Below, piece by piece: positions 20,016-27,615 of a DNA stretch of 39,783 nt (position 1 is its first letter; the number at the start of each line of letters is the position of its first letter). Source of the DNA: Pseudomonadales bacterium (lineage in GTDB: Bacteria; Pseudomonadota; Gammaproteobacteria; Pseudomonadales; Azotimanducaceae). The notes beneath the pieces are model-generated. The model worked only from the letters and a program-made list of their open reading frames with translations. It was not told the origin of the DNA and did not search any database. The position numbers were made by a program, and so were the translations under genes. The DNA is taken from the NCBI GenBank assembly GCA_023300545.1, contig JALZVT010000158.1:1-39783 (forward strand). The letters are read 5' to 3'.

Positions 20016-21452
20016 ATGACCAATATTGTTCCGGTGGTACTCGCCGGTGGATCGGGCACGCGATTGTGGCCCTTATCCAGAAAGCTCTACCCGAAGCAGT
20101 TTCACACACTGATCGGGGACATGTCGTTGTTGCAGGCAACCCTGACTCGTTTGGGTGATGTCGCCACAACCGGCCCGATCATTGTCACTGGCGACGACAC
20201 CCGCTTTCTGGTGGCCGAGCAGTGCCGCGAATGTGGGGTGGACTGGCACAGCATTATTCTGGAGCCTGAAGCCCGTAACACAGCGCCAGCCATTGCGCTT
20301 GCTGCCCAATTGGCTCTCGCGGATGACCCGGATGCGGTGCTTGTGGTGCTGTCTTCTGATCATGTCATTGCTGATGCCCAAGGCCTGGCGACAGCCGTGC
20401 GTACGGCCGTAGAAGCAGTGGCGGGAGATGGCCTGCTAACGTTTGGCATTGATCCGGAGTTTGCGAACACCCAGTTTGGCTATATCGAGCGCGGGGCCGA
20501 TTCGGCAACGCCTGGTGTGGGCAAGGTGGCGGCGTTTCATGAAAAGCCCAACGCAGATAAAGCAGCCGAGTTTGTGGCCAGCGGACGACACAGCTGGAAT
20601 AGCGGCATGTTTGTTTTCAAGGCGTCGACCTATCTCGCCGAACTGCAAAAATTTGAGCCGGAAATTTACTCAGCGGCAGTAACCGCTGTGGCTGAAGGGC
20701 AGGCGGATCTGGATTTCTTCCGGCCATCGACTGCGTTCAACAGTGCGCCTGATGTGTCCATCGATTACGCGGTGATGGAACGAACCGACAACGCGCTGGT
20801 GCTGCCGGTTGATATCGGCTGGAGCGACATAGGTTCCTGGTCGGCATTGCGCGACATCATGGACAAAGACGAACACGGCAACGCGATTGTTGGCGACGTG
20901 CTTACCCACGACACAAAAAACTCCATGCTGTTTTCCCAGTCGCGGCTAATTGCGGCGGTTGGCGTAGAAGACGTGGTGGCGATTGAAACCCCTGATGCGA
21001 TTCTGATTTCATCGCGCGAACGGGCCAAAGACGTGGGTGCGCTGGTTAAGCGCATGCGGGCAATGGAGCGAGCCGAGCCTGAAACCCATACCGAGGTCTA
21101 CCGACCCTGGGGCAGCTATGAAACGATTGAGTTGGCTGACCGTTATCAGGTGAAACGAATTCGCGTGAAGCAGGGTGCAAGCCTATCACTGCAGATGCAC
21201 CACCACCGTGCCGAGCACTGGATTGTGGTGACGGGCACGGCAATCGTGCAGCGTAACGATGAAGAGATGGTGCTGAGCGAAAATGAGAGTGTCTATATTC
21301 CGCTGGGGGCGACCCACCGGCTCAGTAACCCGGGCAAGCTGCCGCTGGAGATGATTGAGGTGCAGGTGGGCAGCTATCTCGGCGAAGACGACATAGTGCG
21401 TTTTGAAGATAATTACGGGCGCACACCCGGAAAGTCAGAGAATAACGGCTAG
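20016..21452 (+). CDS. manC: bifunctional mannose-1-phosphate guanylyltransferase/mannose-6-phosphate isomerase
   Basis: Makes GDP-mannose from mannose 1-phosphate and isomerises fructose 6-phosphate to mannose 6-phosphate (type II PMI-GMP, as WbpW/AlgA). The nucleotidyltransferase domain begins VPVVLAGGSGTRLWPLSRKLYPKQF and shows LEPEARNTAPAIALAA, LSSDHVI, FHEKPN, WNSGMFVF and DIGWSDIGSWSAL. The C-terminal cupin isomerase domain (about 350-478) shows RPWGSYE, YQVKRIRVKQGASLSLQMHHHRAEHWIVVTGTA and ENESVYIPLGATHRL. Length 478 is usual. It feeds Gmd. No phosphomannomutase gene is present in the window and one must be elsewhere. Start ATG 20016; the upstream 90 bases, divergent from wbpZ, are AT-rich with TATAAC and TATAAA but no clear promoter. 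Confidence 0.96.
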   Translation: MTNIVPVVLAGGSGTRLWPLSRKLYPKQFHTLIGDMSLLQATLTRLGDVATTGPIIVTGDDTRFLVAEQCRECGVDWHSIILEPEARNTAPAIALAAQLALADDPDAVLVVLSSDHVIADAQGLATAVRTAVEAVAGDGLLTFGIDPEFANTQFGYIERGADSATPGVGKVAAFHEKPNADKAAEFVASGRHSWNSGMFVFKASTYLAELQKFEPEIYSAAVTAVAEGQADLDFFRPSTAFNSAPDVSIDYAVMERTDNALVLPVDIGWSDIGSWSALRDIMDKDEHGNAIVGDVLTHDTKNSMLFSQSRLIAAVGVEDVVAIETPDAILISSRERAKDVGALVKRMRAMERAEPETHTEVYRPWGSYETIELADRYQVKRIRVKQGASLSLQMHHHRAEHWIVVTGTAIVQRNDEEMVLSENESVYIPLGATHRLSNPGKLPLEMIEVQVGSYLGEDDIVRFEDNYGRTPGKSENNG

Positions 21453-21462
21453 TTGCTATTCT

Positions 21463-21502
21463 GGGGGCAGAATGAACTCTGACTCCAGTCTGCCTCTGCC
21501 CC
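21463..21502. repeat. REP-like palindrome, possible bidirectional terminator
   Basis: GGGGCAGA (21464-21471) pairs with TCTGCCCC (21495-21502) around a long loop; TCTGCC at 21489-21494 gives an alternative shorter stem. It fills the gap between the convergent manC and glyQS genes and a T-rich stretch follows on the plus strand. On the minus strand the middle reads GGAGTCAGAGTTCATTCTG, similar to the element at 26426-26463. Such GTCAG-containing, G/C-ended palindromes resemble REP sequences linked to RAYT transposases; none is encoded here. Confidence 0.45.
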
Positions 21503-21515
21503 GGTCTTCTTGGCT

Positions 21516-22877
21516 TTAGCCTGAAATGCGCGCTCTTAGCAGTGCGGGCAGGTCAGCGACGGCAACGCGTTCCTGTTGCATGGTGTCGCGATCACGCACG
21601 GTAACGGTGTTGTCTTCTTCGACAGTTTGGAAATCCACAGTGATGCACAGTGGCGTACCGACTTCGTCATGGCGTCGATAGGCCTTGCCGATATTGCCGG
21701 TGTTCTCGAATAGAATTCGGCCAAGACCTTCTTTCTGCAGGGCATTCTTCACAGCGCGGGCTTTGTCGACAATGCCGTCGTGATTGCGCTTCAGTGGAAT
21801 CACGGCCGCCTTGATGGGAGCCAGATGCGCGGGGAGTGACAGCACGGTGCGTTCGCCCTTTTCCAGCTGTTCCACTTTGTAGGCTTCGTTTAATACTGCA
21901 AGCACGCCACGATCAACCCCGGCGGCCGGCTCGATCACATAGGGTACAACCCACTCTTTGGTCTCGATGTCTTGAATGGCCATGCGCGCATTCGACTCGG
22001 TGTTGGGCTTCACGTTGGCGTCGATATCAAGGTCGCTCTGGTGCTTGGTGTGTGAGCCAAGGTCGAAGTCAGTGCGGTTGGCGATGCCTTCGAGTTCTTC
22101 GACGCCGTGTGGAAAGCGGTACATCAGATCGACGGTCGACTTTGAATAGTGCGACAGATCATCGCCAGTCACGTACAGCAGTTCGATATTGTCTCGTGCG
22201 ATACCCTGCTCTTCCCACCAGCTGATGCGTTCCTGTATCCACTTCTCGTGCCACTCTTCGTCTGTGCCGGGGGGCACAAAGAATTCGAGTTCCATCTGTT
22301 CGAACTCGCGGACACGAAAGATGAAGTTACGCGGTGTGATTTCGTTGCGGAATGATTTGCCAATTTGCGCAATACCAAACGGTGGACGACGAGCGGTTGA
22401 GTCGACCACGTTTTTGAAGTTGGTAAAGGTTGCCTGGGCCGTTTCTGGTCGCAGGTAGGCAAAAGAACCTCCGTCGTCGACGGGACCCATGGCGGTTTTG
22501 AACATCAGGTTGAACGGGCGTGGCTCGGTTAGATCTTCAGAGCCACAGTTTGGGCACTTGGGGCCTTCCAGGTGATCGGCGCGAAACCGGCCCTTGCACT
22601 CACGGCAGTCAACCAGCGGATCGCTGAAGGTATCTTCGTGCCCCGAGTAGTGCAGCACCTTGTGGTTGGTCAGAATAGCGGCATCGAGACCTTCGACGTC
22701 ATCGCGTTCATAAACCATGGCGCGCCACCAGGCGGCCTTCAGGTTGTTCTTCAGTTCGACACCCAGTGGGCCGTAGTCGTAGACGCCTTGCAGGCCACCG
22801 TACAGGTCGCTGTTCTGGAAAATGAAGCCGCGGCGTTTGCACAGGGCTACTAGTTCATCCATGGTCTTCGCAGGCAT
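21516..22877 (-). CDS. glyQS: glycyl-tRNA synthetase, single-chain (alpha2) type
   Basis: Class II synthetase that charges tRNA-Gly, 453 residues. The N-terminus [53 protein letters not shown], a four-Cys zinc site (Cys91, 94, 108, 111), [29 protein letters not shown] (motif 2 region), [17 protein letters not shown] and [12 protein letters not shown] all match the dimeric enzyme of Firmicutes, Thermus, archaea and eukaryotes. Most Gammaproteobacteria instead use the unrelated alpha2-beta2 GlyQ/GlyS. Start ATG 22877 (ATG 22862 is also possible). The anticodon-binding domain is present at the C-terminus (about 340-453). A TATAGTGC element lies 46 bases upstream. Confidence 0.96.
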   Translation of the reverse strand: MPAKTMDELVALCKRRGFIFQNSDLYGGLQGVYDYGPLGVELKNNLKAAWWRAMVYERDDVEGLDAAILTNHKVLHYSGHEDTFSDPLVDCRECKGRFRADHLEGPKCPNCGSEDLTEPRPFNLMFKTAMGPVDDGGSFAYLRPETAQATFTNFKNVVDSTARRPPFGIAQIGKSFRNEITPRNFIFRVREFEQMELEFFVPPGTDEEWHEKWIQERISWWEEQGIARDNIELLYVTGDDLSHYSKSTVDLMYRFPHGVEELEGIANRTDFDLGSHTKHQSDLDIDANVKPNTESNARMAIQDIETKEWVVPYVIEPAAGVDRGVLAVLNEAYKVEQLEKGERTVLSLPAHLAPIKAAVIPLKRNHDGIVDKARAVKNALQKEGLGRILFENTGNIGKAYRRHDEVGTPLCITVDFQTVEEDNTVTVRDRDTMQQERVAVADLPALLRARISG

Positions 22878-22922
22878 CGGATCTGATTCTCTTATGGCGT
22901 AATAGGGCGTTTCGGGGTCCGC

Positions 22923-22928
22923 ACTATA
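22923..22928 (-). promoter_or_regulatory. candidate -10 element upstream of glyQS
   Basis: Minus-strand TTCGGTATAGTGCGG lies 46 bases before the glyQS start in the gap divergent from the SDR gene. The hexamer and GC-rich discriminator fit a sigma-70 promoter; the -35 position has only CAGATC-like sequence. Confidence 0.3.
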
Positions 22929-22988
22929 CCGAAAGAATAGCTTGTGATCTGATTGCCCACATTCTGAGAACCAAAAAGGAGAGAGAGT

Positions 22989-23768
22989 TTGGCGTCAACA
23001 CTGTTTGATATGAGCGGCAAGGTGGTACTGATTACGGGGTCAAGCAAGGGTATTGGTCGTGCAATCGCGCAAGAGATGGCCCGAGCGGGCGCGCGGGTGG
23101 TGATTTCATCCCGTAAGGGGGATGTCTGCGACGCCGTGGCGGCGGCGATTAATGCGGAGTGCGAAGGTCAACCTGGGGAGGCCTGCGCCATTCCGGCTCA
23201 CATTGGCGACAAGGCGGCACTCGAACTGCTGGTTGCCCAAACCCGTGAGCAACTCGGACCGATTGACGTACTGGTCTGCAATGCAGCAGTTAACCCCTAT
23301 TTTGGGCCTTCCAAGGACATTCCTGACAGCGCGTTCCAGAAGATCCTCAACATCAACATTCTGTCGAACCACTGGCTGTGCCACATGGTGTTACCAGAAA
23401 TGGTTGAGCGCAAAGACGGTTCTATCATCATTGTCTCGTCGGTTGGGGGGCTTAAAGGCAGCACCGATCTTGGCGGCTATGCGATCTCTAAGGCGGCTGA
23501 TGTGCAGTTAGTGCGAAACCTGGCAGCTGAATATGGGCCGCACAATGTGCGGGTTAATGCCGTGTCGCCTGGCCTGGTACGTACCGACTTTGCCCGAGCG
23601 CTGTGGGAAAACCCCGAGACGCTAACAAAGCGCACCGAAAACGATCCGTTGCGGCGTATTGGTGAGCCCGACGAGCTTGCGGGTATTGCGGTTTATCTGG
23701 GGTCAAAGGCGGGCAGTTTCACGACCGGTCAGAACTTTGTCATTGATGGCGGGGCGACTTCTGTTTGA
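22989..23768 (+). CDS. short-chain dehydrogenase/reductase
   Basis: Classical NAD(P)-dependent SDR of 259 residues. Seen: [17 protein letters not shown] (cofactor loop, about 12-28), [30 protein letters not shown] with the catalytic Ser, and [22 protein letters not shown] with the catalytic Tyr and Lys, then [14 protein letters not shown]. The full-length fold ends [15 protein letters not shown] after strand 2 (Arg-Lys) suggests NADPH. The substrate is not evident; DHRS4-like and FabG-like enzymes share these features. The TTG start at 22989 has AAGGAG at 22976-22981, a strong site. It stands alone, divergent from glyQS. Confidence 0.88.
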   Translation: MASTLFDMSGKVVLITGSSKGIGRAIAQEMARAGARVVISSRKGDVCDAVAAAINAECEGQPGEACAIPAHIGDKAALELLVAQTREQLGPIDVLVCNAAVNPYFGPSKDIPDSAFQKILNINILSNHWLCHMVLPEMVERKDGSIIIVSSVGGLKGSTDLGGYAISKAADVQLVRNLAAEYGPHNVRVNAVSPGLVRTDFARALWENPETLTKRTENDPLRRIGEPDELAGIAVYLGSKAGSFTTGQNFVIDGGATSV

Positions 23769-23875
23769 GCAATGCTCGAGTGCACGTCATAGCGCTAGCC
23801 AGCCGCCACATCTGACGTAGAATGCGGCTAGGTGACTCCAACTATTTCGAAACAATTCCGAACAGAGGACATTCC

Positions 23876-24622
23876 ATGAACGACGCGACACACGCAGACA
23901 CTCAGCCCCGCTGGTGGTCTCGCGCCATTCAGATTGGTGCCGTGATGGCAGTGGCTATGCTGTTGATCGGGCCTTTAGGCACGAAGTTTGGCATCTGGCC
24001 ATTCACCCTTGGCTTGATGTTGATGATGGGCGCAGCAGTGCTTGCGGCTATTGGGCTGATCGGCGGCCTGTGGGGCTTTATGGTTGCGCGCAGTAATGGG
24101 TTGAGCCTAGACAAGCCATTGTGTGGCATTGGCGCGCTATTGAGTGCGCTCGTGTTGGGTGTCATGGCCATGCTGGTTATTCCAGCTACGTCGGTACCGC
24201 CGATTCACAATATTTCCACCGACATGGTTGATCCGCCAACCTTCAATGCGATTGCCGCATTGCGTGAAGGGGCTAATCCACTTGATTATGACGCGGCCGT
24301 TCTTGGTCCCCAGCAGCGAGCAGCGTATCCCGATGTGAAGCCACTCACGACCACGCTGGGTCGCGAAGAAGCGCTCGCCAAGTCGATGGCAGTGCTGGAA
24401 GGCATGGGGCTGCAAATTGTTGCCGCGCCACCCAGCGGCCGTATTGTTGAAGCGACCTACACCAGTTTCTGGTTTGGTTTTAAAGACGATGTGGTTGTGC
24501 GGATTCGACCTGCGGGCACCGGTAGCCTGATTGATGTGCGATCGGTTTCGAGGGTAGGTCAGAGTGATCTGGGCGCAAACGCGGCGCGGATCATGGAGTT
24601 TTTGGGTAAGTTTGACGGCTGA
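23876..24622 (+). CDS. DUF1499 membrane protein
   Basis: A 248-residue protein with three hydrophobic segments (about 16-36, 42-70 and 82-103) followed by a DUF1499 domain (about 108-248). The domain shows PPIHNISTDMVDPPTF, a typical opening, and ends VVRIRPAGTGSLIDVRSVSRVGQSDLGANAARI. The function of the family is not established. The frame starts earlier at 23822, but ATG 23876 has GAGG about eight bases before it and fits. The soluble domain probably lies on one side of the inner membrane; topology is not resolved here. It follows the SDR gene by 107 bases and may be separately transcribed. Confidence 0.82.
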   Translation: MNDATHADTQPRWWSRAIQIGAVMAVAMLLIGPLGTKFGIWPFTLGLMLMMGAAVLAAIGLIGGLWGFMVARSNGLSLDKPLCGIGALLSALVLGVMAMLVIPATSVPPIHNISTDMVDPPTFNAIAALREGANPLDYDAAVLGPQQRAAYPDVKPLTTTLGREEALAKSMAVLEGMGLQIVAAPPSGRIVEATYTSFWFGFKDDVVVRIRPAGTGSLIDVRSVSRVGQSDLGANAARIMEFLGKFDG

Positions 24623-24742
24623 GCCTAGCAGCAGGTGCTTCTGGCCCAGTCAGAAGTTCAGGATCTCGGGCGCCATGGTTGCGAGGTCCACTACCCCAAC
24701 TGCGTTGTTACCAAACACCATGAGTTCTGCCCGCAGAATCGC

Positions 24743-25888
24743 CTAAGAGGCTTTTTCCAGAATGTGGATCGCGCAGGCACTGCCGAGACCAATGACGTGG
24801 GTCATGCCGATAGTGGCGCCTTCTACCTGACGCTTGCCGGCTTCGCCGCGGAGGTGGGTCGACACTTCATAGATGTTAGCAATGCCGGTGGCGCCAAGCG
24901 GGTGACCTTTGCTGAGTAGTCCGCCCGAGACATTCACTGGAATTTTACCGCCCAAGGCTACGTCGCCGTCATCGATCAGGCGACCGGCCTCGCCATCGCC
25001 GCACAGCCCCAGATTTTCGTAGTGCAAGATTTCGGCGGTGGCAAAACAATCGTGCAGTTCCACTAGATCGATGTCTTGTGCGCCGAGGCCAGCCATCTCG
25101 TACGCGGCTTTGGCCGCGAGTCGCGTACAGCTGTTGACGTCTGGCATGACAAGATCGCGGGCCTGCCAGGGGTCAGAGCTCAATACTGAGGCGCGAACTT
25201 TTACCGCGCGATCCATCAAGCCCAGTTCTCGAACTTTGGACTCTGAGGCCAGTACCGCCGCGGCTGAACCGTCGACGTTAACTGAGCACATGAGTTTGGT
25301 ATTCGGATAGGAAATCATCTCGGCGTTCATCACTGTTTCGAGTGGTGTCTCGATCTGGTACATCGCTTTGGGATTTAGTGTGGAATGGTGGTGGTTCTTT
25401 ACGGACACTTTGGCGAACTGCTCAAAGGTGGTGCCGTATTTGTTAGCGTGTTCCATGCCGGCTTCGGCAAACACGGCTGGCATGGTGCCAGAACCGAGCA
25501 GGCCTTCTTTGGAGATTCCCTTGGCACCGCCGCCGCCGCCCAGCAAACCTTTGCCCATCTGCTCGACGCCAACGGCCAAGGTGAGGTCGTACAGGCCGGC
25601 TTTTATCGCGGTCCAGGCTTCGCGAAATGCAGTGGCGCCGGTGGCGCAGGCATTGGCCACGTTGACGACCGGCATGCCGGTCTGGCCAATCTCTTGCAGC
25701 AGCCGCTGACCGACCATGCCTGAGGCCTGGCCCAGGTTGCCGCAGTACAGAGCCTGCATGTCCTGGATGGTCAGGCCACAGTCATCAAGCGCAAGCAACG
25801 CGGCCTCGGCGCCAATCTGTGGAACGGTTCGGTCAGGGAATCGGCCAAACTTGATCATGTCTACGCCAACGATATACACATCGGTCAT
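24743..25888 (-). CDS. SCP2-type thiolase
   Basis: Thiolase-superfamily enzyme of 381 residues, expected to cleave a 3-oxoacyl-CoA with CoA (or catalyse the reverse or an aldol variant). Nucleophile Cys81 lies in NVANACATGATAF. VELHDCFATAEILHYE (about 276-291, HDCF at 279-282) and SGGLLSKGHPLGATG (about 321-335) are the signatures of sterol-carrier-protein-X type thiolases, in which the Cys of HDCF takes the role of the C-terminal Cys of classical thiolases. The segment GEAGKRQVEGA also matches SCP-X. ATG 25888 has AGGAGG upstream. It lies 38 bases after a DUF35 gene on the same strand, a known partner of such thiolases. Acyl chain or steroid specificity cannot be seen. Confidence 0.88.
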   Translation of the reverse strand: MTDVYIVGVDMIKFGRFPDRTVPQIGAEAALLALDDCGLTIQDMQALYCGNLGQASGMVGQRLLQEIGQTGMPVVNVANACATGATAFREAWTAIKAGLYDLTLAVGVEQMGKGLLGGGGGAKGISKEGLLGSGTMPAVFAEAGMEHANKYGTTFEQFAKVSVKNHHHSTLNPKAMYQIETPLETVMNAEMISYPNTKLMCSVNVDGSAAAVLASESKVRELGLMDRAVKVRASVLSSDPWQARDLVMPDVNSCTRLAAKAAYEMAGLGAQDIDLVELHDCFATAEILHYENLGLCGDGEAGRLIDDGDVALGGKIPVNVSGGLLSKGHPLGATGIANIYEVSTHLRGEAGKRQVEGATIGMTHVIGLGSACAIHILEKAS

Positions 25889-25926
25889 GGCTTACGCCTC
25901 CTGAAAGATTGTCTAAGCGAAACCTT

Positions 25927-26343
25927 TTAGCTTTTGGGCTGAAAGAAATAGGCAAGATACGAATTGCCGTCGTTGTCTTTGCGACCGAGGGCGTCGTCGA
26001 ACACCACCTCAACTGGCATGCCAAATTGAATCTGCTCCGGATCGGGTTCGACGTTGATTAGGTTACCCTTGATCGTTGTGCCGTCGTCCAGATCAACGAT
26101 GGCCGAGATGTAGGGCACGTCGATACCGGGAAACGATCGGAACACGATGGAGTAGGAATACAGGGTGCCGGTTTGTGCCAGTTTTATAGTTTCCATCTGG
26201 TCGCGCGCGGCGCATTTCGAACAGACCTGACGTTCGCCCAGAAAGATGGTGTTGCAGGACGAGCACTGGTGACCCTCTAGGTACGGGTCTCCTGCGGCAG
26301 GGATTTTCAGATAAGGGACAACGGGTAAGGGAGCGGCGCTCAT
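25927..26343 (-). CDS. DUF35 OB-fold/zinc-ribbon protein, thiolase partner
   Basis: A 138-residue acyl-CoA-associated protein. An N-terminal rubredoxin-like zinc ribbon has Cys27, Cys30, Cys41 and Cys44 (CSSC and CSKC), followed by an OB-fold domain (LYSYSIVFRSFPGIDVPYISAIVDLDDG to the C-terminus). In archaeal acetoacetyl-CoA thiolase/HMG-CoA synthase complexes and in steroid side-chain degradation (ChsH2-Ltp2), DUF35 proteins bind the thiolase-fold enzyme and help position CoA substrates. The immediate downstream thiolase makes the same pairing likely. ATG 26343 is chosen for its GAGGAG site; the frame reaches ATG 26367. Confidence 0.86.
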   Translation of the reverse strand: MSAAPLPVVPYLKIPAAGDPYLEGHQCSSCNTIFLGERQVCSKCAARDQMETIKLAQTGTLYSYSIVFRSFPGIDVPYISAIVDLDDGTTIKGNLINVEPDPEQIQFGMPVEVVFDDALGRKDNDGNSYLAYFFQPKS

Positions 26344-26425
26344 GGGGTCTCCTCGGTGAGCCGGCAAATGTGCTGGCTTGAGGATAGCGGCAGGTGGGTC
26401 GGGGGTTCAAATGGCGTGGAATACC

Positions 26426-26472
26426 GGGGACCGGTTGAAACCTGACCCCGAACCCCTGCCCCCGGAGCAGGG
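26426..26472. repeat. REP-like palindrome with adjoining hairpin
   Basis: On the minus strand the core reads GGGGTCAGGTTTCAACCGG and ends TCCCC: an imperfect hairpin with GGGG/CCCC and GGTT/AACC stems. Next to it CCCTGC (26454-26459) pairs with GCAGGG (26467-26472). It lies directly after the reductase stop and before the DUF35 gene region, and resembles the element at 21463-21502. The GCAGGG hairpin could act as a terminator for the reductase, though no T-run follows. Confidence 0.45.
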
Positions 26473-26475
26473 AGG

Positions 26476-27501
26476 TTACTCTTTGACGCCCAGGCGCTCC
26501 TGCATCAGTGGGCTAGTGGTGGTGTATTGCAGGTGTACTTTTTTGTCGGGCTCGATGCGGGCTTTGATCGCGAACGCCGCCAGCGCGCCTTCGTGGAAGC
26601 CGGACAAAATCAGCTTTTTCTTGCCGGGATAGGTGGCAATGTCACCCACTGCGTAAATTCCGGGTTCGCTGGTTTCGAATTTTTCGGTGTCGGTCGGAAT
26701 CTGGTTTTTAGCCATTTCCATGCCCCATTCGGCGATTGGACCGAGCTTGGGTGACAGGCCAAAGAATACGAGCAAGTGATCGAGTTCGACGGGCTTGATG
26801 ACGTCGTCTGCGCCCTTAACCTGAATGGCGCTGAGCTGGCCGTTGCTACCGGTCAGTTCAGCAACGTTGCCAATTTCAAAAGTCATTTTGCCGGCGGCGA
26901 TCAGGTCGTTCATTTTGCTGACAGATGCCGGGGCCGCGCGAAACTTATCACTGCGATGAATCAGTTTTAATGATTTGGCATGCCCAGCGAGTTCGAGCGC
27001 CCAGTCGAATGCCGAGTCACCGCCACCCAGAACCACCAGATCTTTGCCGTAGTGATCGCTGGGGTTCTTGACCCGGTAGTACAACGATTGATCGAGGTAG
27101 TCGTCGACACCGCCGATGCGCAGTGGCATGGGTTGGAATGAACCAACGCCACCCGCGATGACAACGGCCTTGCAAGTGATTTCCGTGCCGGCGGAGGTTT
27201 TGACGAGAAATTCCAGCTCGTTGAGGCGCTCGACGTGAGTCACCTGCTGGTCGAGCAGGTATTCCGGACCAAAAGGTTCGATCTGCTCGCGCAGGCGTTC
27301 GACCAGTTCCTGGGCGTCACACACCGGAATGGCGGGAATATCATAGATGGGTTTGTCGGGGTACAGCTCGGTGCACTGACCGCCGGGAGTTGGCAGCGTG
27401 TCTATGAGTGTGCTCTTGAGACCGAGCAGGCCCAGTTCGAATACCTGAAAGAGGCCGCACGGGCCGGCGCCCACAATTACTACGTCGGTGGTCTGGGTCA
27501 T
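26476..27501 (-). CDS. ferredoxin/flavodoxin-NADP reductase, thioredoxin-reductase-like (YumC type)
   Basis: Flavoprotein of 341 residues that should transfer electrons between NADPH and ferredoxin or flavodoxin. FAD-binding VVIVGAGPCGLFQVFELG (about 7-24), PGGQCTELYPDKPIYDIP, the NADPH-binding VVLGGGDSAFDWALELA and the second FAD motif IYAVGDIATYPGKKKLI are seen. It lacks the redox CxxC of thioredoxin reductase, and FHEGALAAFAI with a C-terminal extension fits the FNR type found in Bacillus (YumC) and in many proteobacteria. Start ATG 27501. No ferredoxin gene is adjacent. It stands alone on the minus strand, followed by a REP-like element. Confidence 0.9.
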   Translation of the reverse strand: MTQTTDVVIVGAGPCGLFQVFELGLLGLKSTLIDTLPTPGGQCTELYPDKPIYDIPAIPVCDAQELVERLREQIEPFGPEYLLDQQVTHVERLNELEFLVKTSAGTEITCKAVVIAGGVGSFQPMPLRIGGVDDYLDQSLYYRVKNPSDHYGKDLVVLGGGDSAFDWALELAGHAKSLKLIHRSDKFRAAPASVSKMNDLIAAGKMTFEIGNVAELTGSNGQLSAIQVKGADDVIKPVELDHLLVFFGLSPKLGPIAEWGMEMAKNQIPTDTEKFETSEPGIYAVGDIATYPGKKKLILSGFHEGALAAFAIKARIEPDKKVHLQYTTTSPLMQERLGVKE

Positions 27502-27615
27502 CGGGGAGGTCTCTGGCTGCCTGAATACGGGCGGGTCAGTTTACACAGCCGGTGGTGGGTATCAATTTGGGTTCTTTCTATGGATATAGCGGTTTTGTAG
27601 GGAGGTGGCTGCGTT

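Noticed and set aside
24640-24665. GTCAGAAGTTCAGG near 24650, similar to the REP-like core
   Set aside because: It lacks the flanking G-run and C-run palindrome of the other two elements, so it is not counted as a third copy.
24650-24742. Same-frame reading continuing for 30 sense codons after the thiolase TAG
   Set aside because: A stretch this short is open by chance about one time in five, and thiolases normally end where this one does; recoding is not supported.
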